NCBI RefSeq assembly: GCF_900215325.1
Contig: NZ_OCMS01000002.1
Span: 496,001 to 560,000 of the forward strand
Source of the DNA: Fibrobacter sp. UWB16
GTDB lineage: Bacteria > Fibrobacterota > Fibrobacteria > Fibrobacterales > Fibrobacteraceae
DNA: 64,000 nucleotides
Reading direction: 5' to 3'
Position numbers and translations under genes: made by a program
The notes under the pieces: model-generated
What the model saw: the letters and a program-made list of their open reading frames with translations, nothing else
What the model was told of the DNA's origin: nothing
The model's database searches: none
Part shown: positions 24,857 to 34,242 of the stretch, piece after piece
Numbering within the stretch: the stretch's first letter is position 1
How the letters are laid out: each line of letters begins with the position of its first letter

Positions 24857-27601
24857 ATGCTGAAGTTCTTACTGGCCGCATTTGTTCTTCTTTTGGCATC
24901 GTGCTCGGATTCCGAGGGCGTATCTTCGTCTAGTAATTCGCGCTTCTTGCCGGGAATGGTGCGGTTCAGTGCGAAAAAGGATACTGTTTTTTTGGGAACC
25001 GATTATCCTTTGGCTAAGGCTACAGAACGCCCGCAAATGAAAGCGTTTTTAGATTATATTTTTTATTTGGGTGAGCATGAGGTGACATGTGGCGAATTTA
25101 ATACGCTCATGAAATCGTCTTTTAAACTGAATTTGGCCTGCTCAAGTGAAAATATTCCTGCAACAGATTTGACCTATTACGATGCTGTTCTCTTTGCAAA
25201 TGAACGCAGCAAGGCCGAAGGCTTTGATACGGCTTATACATATGTCAATGCGCAGTTTGATGGCGAAAAACATTGTATAAACCTAGAAGGCTTTGCGTTC
25301 CATCCCGAAGTGAAAGCTTATCGCCTGCCGACCGAAGCGGAATGGATTCTGGTCGCTCAAAAAAATTGGAACTTGTCTGCAGGCTGGACTGCCGAAAATT
25401 CAGGGTATGAATTGCACGACGTTTGCACCATTGTGGATTCTGTCTCTAAATTCTGCGACCTTGTCGGAAACGCTATGGAATGGGCAAATGACTGGCTCGG
25501 AAATTTCCGTGATACGGTGGTGACCAATTTTGTGGGCGCCCCTGATGCGGGCTCGCAGCGAATGCGCGTTGTTAAAGGTGGTAGCTATAGAAATTCCGCA
25601 AGCTCCATTGAACTGTATAATCGCGGTGACGTGTATATGGTGACTTCGTCGACTCACAAGGAGTATATAGGATTCCGCCTGGCGTTTGGTGCCATTTCGG
25701 AAGCAACTTGGATGAGCTCGGATGGTAGAATTGTGGAATCGCGAATTGTCCCGTTGACTTCGTCTGTAACCATGAAATCCCTGGTGGGGTCTTATCAAGC
25801 AAAACTTGCATTCCGTAACGACATTACGGGAAACTTGACTTATATTGACTATTTGAGCGGGTCCCCTTTGGTTAGGGAAATTGCGGATTCGCTTGAAGTC
25901 TATCACCCTGATATATCTCCGGATGGAAAAAAAGTGGCCTTCTGTACTGGGCTTGAAGGGGTTCAGGGAACTTCGGAACTGTACGTGCGTGACTTGAATG
26001 AATCTGGGACGAATTTGGTTCGCCTAAATGTCGAGAGTGCGGCTATTCCGCGCTGGCGAGTGCTTGAAAATGGCGATACGGTCATTGTCTATGTGACGAA
26101 TGCTGAAAACAATGAAAATGATAAGACTTTCAAATCGGCCTCTACATGGCAGGTAAAGTTTGCAAATGGCAAGTTCGGTAAACCGGTAAAACTTTTTGAT
26201 GGTGCTTATCATGGCGGCATAAGCGAAGATAATACGCTAGCTGTTACAGGTTCAAGCCGTTTGCGAGCCCGCATTGCCGAGAAAGGCTCTTCTGTTGCCG
26301 AAAACGCCCGAGATACCGTGTGGTACAAATATAAAGATGAGGCTGAACAGGCTTGTAATGCGTCTCTTGCCAAGGATAGTAGCAAGCGGACGTTGTTCCT
26401 TGACTTTGGCGGTAAAGCAGGTGTGAAATTTGTTGGAAAAGATTACGGGACGCACGAACGTTTGCTTGTGGCAAAATCTTCTGGTAAATTGGTGCAGTCT
26501 GTTGCCGCGCCGAATGGGTACACATTTGACCATAGTGAATGGACCATAGGCGGGGAAAATACAGCTGTTGTAACTCTTGTAAATGGCCAGGGCGCTCATC
26601 AGAAAATTGCACTTGTCGACTTGACGGACAGCTCGGTTGTGGAAATTGTCGAAGGGGAGGAACTTTGGCACCCTTGCTTGTGGATTAGGAACAACATTTC
26701 TGTCCGTGATAGCGTTCTTGATTTAGACAGCGCTGGCGTTTATTATCTTGAGGGCCAAGATGGAACTCTTGAAGCGATTGGCATAAAGCTTACGGTGATG
26801 TGGAAATATAAGGATGATATAGAGATCCTGTGCGTGGGGAGTTCTAGGACTGAAAAAGGCATTGTCGTGACAGAGATGAAATCTGGCTTTGCGACGAATG
26901 TCGGGCATATGGGAAATGACTTGAATGCGACGCTGTATGTTGCTGAAAATTATGGCGTGAATCATTTGAAAAAGTTGAAGTACATCGTGATGGCTGTAGA
27001 TATTGACCTTTGGCTCAACAGGATGGAGTTTTCGGATTTGATATTTACAAAAGCCCCAGGCTACATTTATGATGCAAACCATGATTTCTGGAAAGACAAT
27101 TTACCGGATTATTTTACGGAAGTCGTAGAAAATGCCGCCAATTATCCGGAAGCCGCAAGGACGAATTTTGTGGAATCCCGCGGGTTCTTTAGCGATGAGG
27201 GCGTTGAATGGGGCTCTCCCTTGGTGGAACTCGATTCAAATTGGTCAAAAGCGAATATTGCAAATGTGCAATGGAACTTGAACCGTCTTGAAAAATTTAT
27301 AATTAAGATGGATTCTCTGAATTTAAAGATTGTAGGGGTAGTTTTTCCACAGAATCCTCGCTATCGTGAAACGGGGTCTTGGGGACGCTATGGACCGCAA
27401 CGTTCTTTTGCGGAAGAAATTATGGAGACTTTGATGAATATGGAGCATAGGTATTCAAACTTTGTTTTGATGGATGAAAATAAAAATGGGGATCATGACT
27501 ACTCTGATGAGATGGCCATAAACACAGATCATCTGAGCATTGCCGGTGCACAAAAGCTGACGCATAGGCTTGATTCACTGCTGTTGAAACTAGGAGAGTA
27601 A
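24857..27601 (+). CDS. TIGR02171-family lipoprotein 3
   Basis: 914 residues. Short signal with a very clear lipobox LLLASC (Cys16). FGE-like fold about 40-285 (GEHEVTCGEF, YRLPTEAEWILVAQ, VGNAMEWANDW, KGGSYRNSAS), no active-site Cys. Propeller-like region about 310-620 (DISPDGKKVAFCTG, AAIPRWRVLENGDT, FDGAYHGGISEDN). SGNH-like domain with VGSSR (Ser662/663) and TDHLSIAGAQ (His892). The C-terminal VVFPQNPRYRETGSWGRYGP block is shared by all four copies and resembles substrate-side segments of other SGNH proteins. It is separated by two bases from the next family member. Confidence 0.85.
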   Translation: MLKFLLAAFVLLLASCSDSEGVSSSSNSRFLPGMVRFSAKKDTVFLGTDYPLAKATERPQMKAFLDYIFYLGEHEVTCGEFNTLMKSSFKLNLACSSENIPATDLTYYDAVLFANERSKAEGFDTAYTYVNAQFDGEKHCINLEGFAFHPEVKAYRLPTEAEWILVAQKNWNLSAGWTAENSGYELHDVCTIVDSVSKFCDLVGNAMEWANDWLGNFRDTVVTNFVGAPDAGSQRMRVVKGGSYRNSASSIELYNRGDVYMVTSSTHKEYIGFRLAFGAISEATWMSSDGRIVESRIVPLTSSVTMKSLVGSYQAKLAFRNDITGNLTYIDYLSGSPLVREIADSLEVYHPDISPDGKKVAFCTGLEGVQGTSELYVRDLNESGTNLVRLNVESAAIPRWRVLENGDTVIVYVTNAENNENDKTFKSASTWQVKFANGKFGKPVKLFDGAYHGGISEDNTLAVTGSSRLRARIAEKGSSVAENARDTVWYKYKDEAEQACNASLAKDSSKRTLFLDFGGKAGVKFVGKDYGTHERLLVAKSSGKLVQSVAAPNGYTFDHSEWTIGGENTAVVTLVNGQGAHQKIALVDLTDSSVVEIVEGEELWHPCLWIRNNISVRDSVLDLDSAGVYYLEGQDGTLEAIGIKLTVMWKYKDDIEILCVGSSRTEKGIVVTEMKSGFATNVGHMGNDLNATLYVAENYGVNHLKKLKYIVMAVDIDLWLNRMEFSDLIFTKAPGYIYDANHDFWKDNLPDYFTEVVENAANYPEAARTNFVESRGFFSDEGVEWGSPLVELDSNWSKANIANVQWNLNRLEKFIIKMDSLNLKIVGVVFPQNPRYRETGSWGRYGPQRSFAEEIMETLMNMEHRYSNFVLMDENKNGDHDYSDEMAINTDHLSIAGAQKLTHRLDSLLLKLGE

Positions 27602-27603
27602 CT

Positions 27604-30555
27604 ATGGGCTTCTGTTATAAAAGAAACATCCTTGTCTGGAGCATGTCTGTCTTTGCTCTCTCTTTGATGGCTTCTTGCAATCATTATGATTCTTCGGTAG
27701 AAAGTAAAGTCGAGTCTTTTTTGACATGCTCCTCAAAGAAGAATTGCCCTGAAGTCGATTTACAAGATGAATTTATTTTGGTTCGCTCTTCTAAACAAAA
27801 CGTGGCGTTGGGAACGAATTTGAAATCGGCCAAGGCGAGCGAACGCCCCGAAATGAAAGTCGAGTTTACTTATGACTACCAGCTGGGGCAACATGAAGTT
27901 ACTTGTGGTGAATTTAATGATTTGATGGGGGGCAAGAAAGGTCGCGTTTCTCTAGATTGCGAAAAGAGAAACTTGCCGGCGGTAAATGTGACGTATTTGG
28001 ATGCCGTGCTTTATGCAAATGCCAAAAGTAAAGCTGCCGGCATGGATACTGCCTATACTTACTCTTCGTTGGAACTGGATAAAAAAGGCCATTGCGTCTT
28101 GATGGAAGGCTTAAAATTTGATCCCGATGTGGATGCTTTCCGTTTGCCGACCGAAGCAGAATGGGTGTATGCCGCGGGTTTAGCGTTTAATGTCGATAAT
28201 AGCTGGAATGCCAGTAATTCTGATTTTGAATCTCATGAAGTTTGTAAGAAAAAGGATGATAATGGCTTTTGTGACTTGCTTGGAAATGTGACCGAGTGGG
28301 TGAATGACTGGCTTGGATCGTTCCGCGAAGAAACGGTTACGAACTTCATTGGCGCAACCAATGGCGGGAGCCATGATGAACGCGTTATCAAGGGCGGTAG
28401 CTTTAATAGTATTCCTCAGACAATCAATCTTTATGCACGTGGTGACGTTTATACGGTCACGGAACAAACGGCTTCTAATTATCTCGGATTCCGCTTGGCG
28501 TATGGTAAAATTGAAAATGCCGTTTTGCTGAATACGTCGGGAGATGTCGTTTCTTCGAACGTCTCGGTTGTTGTTGGAAAAAATAAGATTTCGTCTATTT
28601 TGGGAACGTCGCGAGCAAAGCTTGCTTTCCGCAATGATGTGACCAAAAAGTTGTCCTTTATAGATTTTACGAAAATCACACCGACGGTTGTTGAAATCAA
28701 GGATTCGATAGATGTCTATCATCCTGACATTTCGCCAGACGGAAAACGTGTTGCGTTCTGCACAAGCGAAGAAGGTGTCGGCGGAAAGTCGGAAGTCTAT
28801 GTCCGTGACTTGAATGAATCGGGGAGTAATCTTGTAAAGCTTGATGTGAAGTCAGCAGCAATTCCTCGCTGGCGTGTGCTTGACAATGGAGATACGGTTA
28901 TCGTTTATGTCACCGATGCGGGAAACAACGAAGATAAGTCTTCGTTCTTTGCAAAAAGTACGTGGCAGGTGAAATTTGCAAATGGAAAATTTGATGGAAC
29001 GCCTGTAAAGCTTTTTGATGGCGCTTATCATGGCGGTATCAGCGATGATTCGAAATTGACGGTGAGTGGAGCCCGTCTGCTCCGTGCTCGTGTTGCTTCG
29101 AAAAAATCGACTGTTGAAGAAAACGCTCAAGATACGATTTGGTATGCAAAAGAACAGGCTTGCAATGCTTCTTTGAATAAAACATCCAAGCAGACCTTGT
29201 TCCTTGATTTTATGGGTGAACCTGGAATTGAATTTGTTGGTGAAGATTATAACGTGCATGAACGTATGTTTGTTATTGATAGTACTGGCAAATTGCTCAA
29301 GTCGGTGAAGGCTCCTAAAAACTGGGCGTTTGACCATAGCGAATGGGTTCTGCATGATGAAAACAAGGCTATTGCTACGTTGACTAATGTTGATGGCGCT
29401 CACCAGAAAATAGTGCTAGTGAATGTTGACGACAATACGATTACAGAAATTGCAGAAGGCGAAGAACTTTGGCATCCTTGTTTCTGGAAATCTGTTAATA
29501 ATGCATCAAGTGACCAGAAATGGAGTGCCGATAGTGTTGGTCAATACTTAACTCCTAAAAATCAGACGTATTACTTGCTCGCCAATAAAATGCCGATGTT
29601 CTGGCTGTTGAAGGATTCTGTAGAAGTTGTGGGGCTTGGAAATTCACACTTGTGGGTGGGCTTTGCGGCTCCTAAAATGAGCAAGCCTTCGATCAATATG
29701 GGGATTATCCCGTGTGATATGCATTGTGCCCATTATCTTTTTTCAAATTATGTTTTGAATCATTGTTCTAAACTTAAATATGTTGTTCTTGGCCTTGGAA
29801 TTGACTGGTGGTGGAATGGTGATGAGCGTACCGATGTCAATATGAGTATGAATAGTGCACTTGGCTATGAATACGATAGAAATCACGAGTTCTATCCGGA
29901 TGGCGTTGACGATGAGTTCTTGAAACTTATTGCAGAAAATGCATCTCCAGAAGCTGATTATGTCAAGTCCAATCTCGGATGGTACCCCACAACGGAAAAT
30001 AGTGGATGGTATGATGAAAATGGCGTGGCTGGAATGAGCGGCGATTCTACATGGAGTGATTGCTTGTTTAACAAGAGTCTTGCCCAGTGCCTTGTCAATA
30101 TGGATCAGGAAACTTGTGTTTCTAATTACCATATGGATGTTTGCGTTGCGGATTCGAGCTTGGATAAGTGCCTTGCAAAATCGGAACTGAGCCAGTGCTC
30201 TGCACTTTTCTCTGGTGAATTTGAAAAATTGAAGGATGTTGTTCGCCTGGCTAAAGAAAGGGATATTACCGTTGTTGGAGTCTTGTTCCCGATCAGTCCG
30301 TATTACAAGAAGACGGGGGCTTATGGCCGCCATGGCTTACGCCGCAGCCATGCCGAAAAGCTGATCGAAGAAATTGAAAATTTGGCTGATATCCATTCGA
30401 ATTTTTACCTCATGAATGAAAATAATTTTGGCGACCATGATTACCCGACATCAATGGCAAGTGATTTTGACCATTTGAACAAGGATGGCGCCAAGCGTGT
30501 CACTGCAAAAATTGATTCTCTGATTAAATCAATAGACGGCAAGTCGAAAAAGTAA
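27604..30555 (+). CDS. TIGR02171-family lipoprotein 4, with a Cys nonapeptide insertion
   Basis: 983 residues, the longest copy. Lipobox LMASC (Cys25). FGE-like fold about 65-320 (GQHEVTCGEF, FRLPTEAEWVYAAG, LGNVTEWVNDW, KGGSFNSIPQ), no active-site Cys. Propeller-like part about 350-660. The SGNH-like block I differs: LGNSH in place of LGSSR (Ser681 kept), and block V is FDHLNKDGAKR (His957). Residues 820-865 form an insertion absent from the other three, with six Cys exactly nine residues apart. Codon use is somewhat AT-richer than the neighbours. It is last of four; the membrane protein gene starts 19 bp later. Confidence 0.85.
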   Translation: MGFCYKRNILVWSMSVFALSLMASCNHYDSSVESKVESFLTCSSKKNCPEVDLQDEFILVRSSKQNVALGTNLKSAKASERPEMKVEFTYDYQLGQHEVTCGEFNDLMGGKKGRVSLDCEKRNLPAVNVTYLDAVLYANAKSKAAGMDTAYTYSSLELDKKGHCVLMEGLKFDPDVDAFRLPTEAEWVYAAGLAFNVDNSWNASNSDFESHEVCKKKDDNGFCDLLGNVTEWVNDWLGSFREETVTNFIGATNGGSHDERVIKGGSFNSIPQTINLYARGDVYTVTEQTASNYLGFRLAYGKIENAVLLNTSGDVVSSNVSVVVGKNKISSILGTSRAKLAFRNDVTKKLSFIDFTKITPTVVEIKDSIDVYHPDISPDGKRVAFCTSEEGVGGKSEVYVRDLNESGSNLVKLDVKSAAIPRWRVLDNGDTVIVYVTDAGNNEDKSSFFAKSTWQVKFANGKFDGTPVKLFDGAYHGGISDDSKLTVSGARLLRARVASKKSTVEENAQDTIWYAKEQACNASLNKTSKQTLFLDFMGEPGIEFVGEDYNVHERMFVIDSTGKLLKSVKAPKNWAFDHSEWVLHDENKAIATLTNVDGAHQKIVLVNVDDNTITEIAEGEELWHPCFWKSVNNASSDQKWSADSVGQYLTPKNQTYYLLANKMPMFWLLKDSVEVVGLGNSHLWVGFAAPKMSKPSINMGIIPCDMHCAHYLFSNYVLNHCSKLKYVVLGLGIDWWWNGDERTDVNMSMNSALGYEYDRNHEFYPDGVDDEFLKLIAENASPEADYVKSNLGWYPTTENSGWYDENGVAGMSGDSTWSDCLFNKSLAQCLVNMDQETCVSNYHMDVCVADSSLDKCLAKSELSQCSALFSGEFEKLKDVVRLAKERDITVVGVLFPISPYYKKTGAYGRHGLRRSHAEKLIEEIENLADIHSNFYLMNENNFGDHDYPTSMASDFDHLNKDGAKRVTAKIDSLIKSIDGKSKK
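30061..30198 (+). repeat. Perfect 27-bp-period Cys nonapeptide repeat in the fourth TIGR02171 gene
   Basis: TGC/TGT codons fall at 30061, 30088, 30115, 30142, 30169 and 30196, each exactly 27 bases apart. The unit is C-[LV]-x7. The bases between the Cys codons are not conserved, so the periodicity exists at protein level rather than as recent DNA duplication. Confidence 0.85.
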
Positions 30556-30574
30556 ATAGTAGGGTAGGTTGCTT

Positions 30575-32368
30575 GTGCATTTGTCTTTAGTATTGGTTGC
30601 TGCTGCGGTCGCGCTTTTTGCGGTATTCCCGTTGACGGATACCGATATTTGGTGGCATCTGGCCTGTGCGCGCGATTGGGTGACGACTTGGACACCTGTG
30701 CGCGAACCCGTTGTGAATGTGCACGAGTATTTCCAGCAGATGGTAGCGTTTGTCTATGACATTGGTGAAGCTCCGTTGTTGGTTGCTTTCAAGGCTTTTT
30801 TGTGGGGCCTTGTCTTTGTACTGTTCTTGCTGCCCTCGATGCGCGGTTTTAATTTGAATAAAGAAAACTCAGTTGATTCTAGTGGAGAGATTTCTCCAGT
30901 AACGTTTGCTGGGATTGCGGTTCTTCTCTTTATTTTCCGCTATCAATTTGAAATGCGACCGGTGCTTTTGAGCATGCTCTTCCTTGGCATTTATTGGAAC
31001 GTGTTGCCTTGGCTCTTTTACGGGTGGCGCGAACGTAAGATGGAACGCAGCTCGGTGTCCAAAAAATTTCATCATGTGTTTCACCTGACATTCCGTGATG
31101 TGACGAGCTTGTATAAGTTTTTAGGCGTGCTTTTGATCCTTTTTATCCAGTGGATTTGGTGCAAATGCCAGGGACTGTATGTCTTGGGATTGGTCTTGGC
31201 ATTTGGCTTTTTCTCGTATAGCCTCTGGTTTAGGCGCTGGGTGAGGTTTGGAAAGGTAAGGCTATGGAATGGGACTCGAATTCCGCTCAAGACGATTGCG
31301 TGGCAGTTGCTTTTTGTCATTTTGCTGTTTGCGATGCCGTTTTTCCATCATGACGGCCTGAATTTAATTCCCTATCCGTTTGAGCTGTTGGATCGGTTGC
31401 TTGGCCTTTCTCCTTCTGCTATAATTTTTTCGAATGAAATTGCGGAAAACCGTTCGCCGATTACGCTTTTGCTAAATGGTGAAAATGTGTTGCAGTCTGC
31501 TTTGATGCTTGTATTTTGCGTGGCCGGAATTGTACTTGCTATAGTCCGGTGGTATTTGCAACCCTCGCCGGATTCTTCGTGGCAGTTGTCTTGGCAGACG
31601 AATGAACGTGTCGAGGCCATATTTACCCGCAGGCTGCTTCCATCCTGGCTTTTCATCACTGCGATTCTCGCTCTTGTTGCCGAACGCAACTTTGTGCTCT
31701 TTTTGCCGGTTTTTGTGGCTATTGTTGTGCATTTTTCGATGCGCCCGTCGACATCTAGTTCGAAACTCAGGAATACTAGCCTGAAAATCAAAAATACAGG
31801 CTTGAAACTGAAAAAACATCTTGCTGAAAAGTCTCGAAAGATTGGCTCTAAGTTAAGGCTTAAGGGAAAACTGGCTCAAAAAACTCGCAATTTGGGTCAT
31901 TCGTTTAGCCCGCTTTTGACATCGGAGTTTTTGCTTGCTGCCGTTGTTTTGGCTTTTGTGCTTGGGCATTGGAGCAAGTCGCTCTCATCTTACGATTCCA
32001 TGATTGCCTACCAGCGTGTGCCTGTGGGGGCTGCGCATTGGATGATGGAAAATCCGCATCCGGGCAGGTTGTTTAACGATGACCGTGCGGGCGGCTATTT
32101 GGCGTTTATGAACCCGCTCGATTCGATATACATCGATGGGCGTTTTATCTTGAAAACGGCAGATTTCTTTGAACGTTACCTGACTTATGCGACCATGCCG
32201 CGGCTCTTTTTGGTGGATGCCGATTCGCAAGATATCGATCGCGTGGTGCTCCCGCTCCGCTATTATGCCAGATGGGATAAGTTGATTGCAACCCTTGATT
32301 CAAGCGAAAAATGGCACGTAGCGTACCGCGACTCTCTTTTTGTCGTGATGGACCGCACACAGCATTAA
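30575..32368 (+). CDS. Polytopic membrane protein with DIWWHL motif, GT-C-like
   Basis: About 597 residues with some ten hydrophobic segments and a C-terminal soluble part (about 480-597). TDTDIWWHLACARDW near residues 20-34 is the acidic/aromatic first loop seen in many bacterial GT-C-type or O-antigen-related membrane proteins; an external Asp after the first helix is typical of lipid-linked sugar transferases. A Lys/Arg-rich cytosolic loop (about 390-440) has near-repeats such as LKIKNTGLKLKK. Start: AGG at 30566-30568 is six bases before GTG 30575; an in-frame TTG lies at 30569. It follows the TIGR02171 array by 19 bp and is likely co-transcribed. The sugar-transfer role is inferred. Confidence 0.75.
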   Translation: MHLSLVLVAAAVALFAVFPLTDTDIWWHLACARDWVTTWTPVREPVVNVHEYFQQMVAFVYDIGEAPLLVAFKAFLWGLVFVLFLLPSMRGFNLNKENSVDSSGEISPVTFAGIAVLLFIFRYQFEMRPVLLSMLFLGIYWNVLPWLFYGWRERKMERSSVSKKFHHVFHLTFRDVTSLYKFLGVLLILFIQWIWCKCQGLYVLGLVLAFGFFSYSLWFRRWVRFGKVRLWNGTRIPLKTIAWQLLFVILLFAMPFFHHDGLNLIPYPFELLDRLLGLSPSAIIFSNEIAENRSPITLLLNGENVLQSALMLVFCVAGIVLAIVRWYLQPSPDSSWQLSWQTNERVEAIFTRRLLPSWLFITAILALVAERNFVLFLPVFVAIVVHFSMRPSTSSSKLRNTSLKIKNTGLKLKKHLAEKSRKIGSKLRLKGKLAQKTRNLGHSFSPLLTSEFLLAAVVLAFVLGHWSKSLSSYDSMIAYQRVPVGAAHWMMENPHPGRLFNDDRAGGYLAFMNPLDSIYIDGRFILKTADFFERYLTYATMPRLFLVDADSQDIDRVVLPLRYYARWDKLIATLDSSEKWHVAYRDSLFVVMDRTQH

Positions 32369-32456
32369 AACGTAAGACTAAAAAAATTTAAATTTGGTCG
32401 CTAATAATTTATTTTTAGATAGATTTAACGGCCCTGTGTGGGCATTGGAGTTGTGT

Positions 32457-33902
32457 ATGAATCGTTTGGTAAAAATGGGACTTGCCGGTTTGTTCGCTTT
32501 CGGGCTTGCCCAGGCTAAGGTCAATTTCCCGTTCCCGCAGATGTCGGATTACGGTGGAAATGCAACGCTTTTGAGCGACAAGGCCAAGGCCTCCGAAGAA
32601 TTGAAGTCCCAGTTTGCCTACTGGCTCAAAACCATGTACAATGAAAATGGCGATGTTGCTGGTGTCCGTTCTGATCCGGGTTCTGATACGTATTTCTCGG
32701 AAGGTGTCGGTTACGGCATGCTTTTGATGGTCTACTTTAGCGATAACACGACGAGCTATCAGCCGCAATTCGACAAGATTTGGAACTTCTACAAGAAGAT
32801 GATGAACGAAAACGGCCTCATGATTTGGAAGGTTGGTAATCTTTCTCAGTCGTGGGATGCCGGTAACGGTGCAGCACTCGATGGCGATATCGATGCCGCC
32901 GCTGCTCTTGCAATGGCTTACTTCCAGTTCGGTGACGAAAAGTACAAGGAAGATGCCAAGAAGCTTATCCAAGCCATGAAAAAGTCTGAGTTCGAATCGA
33001 ACGGTTTGCATTTGCCAGGCGACAAGTGGGGTGATGCCGCTTTGAACCGCAAGAACCCGGGCTATTTTGATCCGGCCTACATGCCGATTTTTGCCTTGAT
33101 CGATACGGACAATGCGGAATTCTGGAACAAGACCGCTTACGATGCCAACATGAAGCTTTACGAAGCTAGTTCTGCAGAAGTTACGACGGGCCTCATTGAT
33201 GACTGGACTGATAAAAACGGCAAGAGCGAAGATGACTACTATAGTTACGACGCTTCCCGCGCTCCGTGGCGCAATGCCAAGGCTGTTTGCTGGCATGGCG
33301 ATACGCGAGCTCTCGCTCTCGACAAGAAGATGGCTGAATTTGTTTCTACTGTCAGTGCCGCCAACATGAAGGGCCCGGTCCTCAGATCGTCTGGCAGTCT
33401 TGGCAATGATCACAACAGCACGTTCGTGACATCCCTCATGACGGCTTTGATTTCTGATGCCAAATATCAGGCTAAGCTCGATGAATACTGGAAGGAAGCG
33501 GTTGCTCTCGGTGACGAAAACTACTTCAACCAGTCTCTCAAGCTTTTGAACGGTTTGCTTGTTTCGGGTAACATGCCGAACCTCGCCGCTGCAACGCCTT
33601 CGCAGCCGACTTCTAGCTCTTCGACTCCGGCAAGCTCTAGCTCTGGCGAAGGCACGACGGTTTTGCCGACTCTTGCTGCCAAGGCCCCGGTGATGACGCT
33701 TGCTGGCAGAACGCTTCAGCTCGATGTCAATGGCGATGTCCGCGTAGATTTGATCTCCATGACGGGTAGCGTGTTGAAGTCGTTTGACAAGAATGCAACG
33801 GGCTCTGTCTCTGTTTCGCTGAATGGCGTTCCGAGTGGCCTCTACGTTGTGCGTGTCAAGAACGCTGGTGTTACGAGCCTCAAGAAGATTAAGCTCGACT
33901 AA
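32457..33902 (+). CDS. Secreted GH8 endoglucanase with C-terminal sorting-like domain
   Basis: Glycoside hydrolase family 8, which inverts beta-1,4 bonds, mainly in cellulose. 481 residues: signal peptide 1-20 (LAGLFAFGLAQA), GH8 (alpha/alpha)6 barrel about 23-375, Ser/Thr/Pro linker about 380-400 (SSSSTPASSSS), then a C-terminal domain ending GVPSGLYVVRVKNAG like the one on the pectate lyase. EGVGYGM carries the proton donor Glu82, DGDIDAAAALAMAY (142-155) is the family signature, and YDASRAPWR carries a further conserved Asp. The ATG at 32457 is preceded by GGAG; upstream in-frame codons to 32394 were rejected because they lack a signal sequence. Xylanase or chitosanase activity is a possible alternative. 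Confidence 0.92.
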   Translation: MNRLVKMGLAGLFAFGLAQAKVNFPFPQMSDYGGNATLLSDKAKASEELKSQFAYWLKTMYNENGDVAGVRSDPGSDTYFSEGVGYGMLLMVYFSDNTTSYQPQFDKIWNFYKKMMNENGLMIWKVGNLSQSWDAGNGAALDGDIDAAAALAMAYFQFGDEKYKEDAKKLIQAMKKSEFESNGLHLPGDKWGDAALNRKNPGYFDPAYMPIFALIDTDNAEFWNKTAYDANMKLYEASSAEVTTGLIDDWTDKNGKSEDDYYSYDASRAPWRNAKAVCWHGDTRALALDKKMAEFVSTVSAANMKGPVLRSSGSLGNDHNSTFVTSLMTALISDAKYQAKLDEYWKEAVALGDENYFNQSLKLLNGLLVSGNMPNLAAATPSQPTSSSSTPASSSSGEGTTVLPTLAAKAPVMTLAGRTLQLDVNGDVRVDLISMTGSVLKSFDKNATGSVSVSLNGVPSGLYVVRVKNAGVTSLKKIKLD

Positions 33903-33929
33903 GTGGCTTGATTTAGATTTTGAATCATA

Positions 33930-33963
33930 AAAGTCCGGGAACATGCGTTCTCGGACTTTTTTG
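33930..33963 (+). terminator. Rho-independent terminator of the GH8 gene
   Basis: AAAGTCCGGGAAC (33930-33942) pairs with GTTCTCGGACTTT (33947-33959), with one G-T pair and loop ATGC, followed by T-run. Strong. Confidence 0.85.
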
Positions 33964-34242
33964 TTCCTTCTGTATGAACTAAAGTATTCTTGACGAACTA
34001 TTTTGTACAATCTTTGCTTGTAAAGATTTGTTTGCTTTTTTATGGACAGGTGCTCATAAGTAAACTAAAATTATGTTGTCAAATAGTAAAAATAAAATTA
34101 CATTTTGTGTGATATTGCTCAAATTTTAAAAATTTAAGCGTTTTGTCCATATAATATATAATTTTTGTATGTTTGAAATTATTTTGTATGATTCATTTAC
34201 TAAATTTGTACGACCTTAAAAACAAACTAAAAGGTCAAATAA
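33964..34242 (+). promoter_or_regulatory. AT-rich leader and promoter region of the Ser-rich protein gene
   Basis: 279 bp with no supported gene, very AT-rich. It contains TGTACAATCTTTGC (34004-34017), nearly repeated as TGTACAATGTTTGC in the eCIS control region (49591-49604), and several -10-like TATAAT/TATAATT strings at 34150-34165, preceded by TTGTCC at 34143. The gene's SD is AAAAGGTC a short way before ATG 34243. The exact promoter is not resolved. Confidence 0.4.

Noticed and set aside
19236-30555. Sulfatase-activating formylglycine-generating enzymes
   Set aside because: The catalytic Cys is absent in all four proteins and no sulfatase gene is nearby; only the fold is shared.
32415-34010. 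531-codon minus-strand open frame over the GH8 gene
   Set aside because: Antisense shadow of the GH8 reading frame, Arg/His-rich translation, no start signal.
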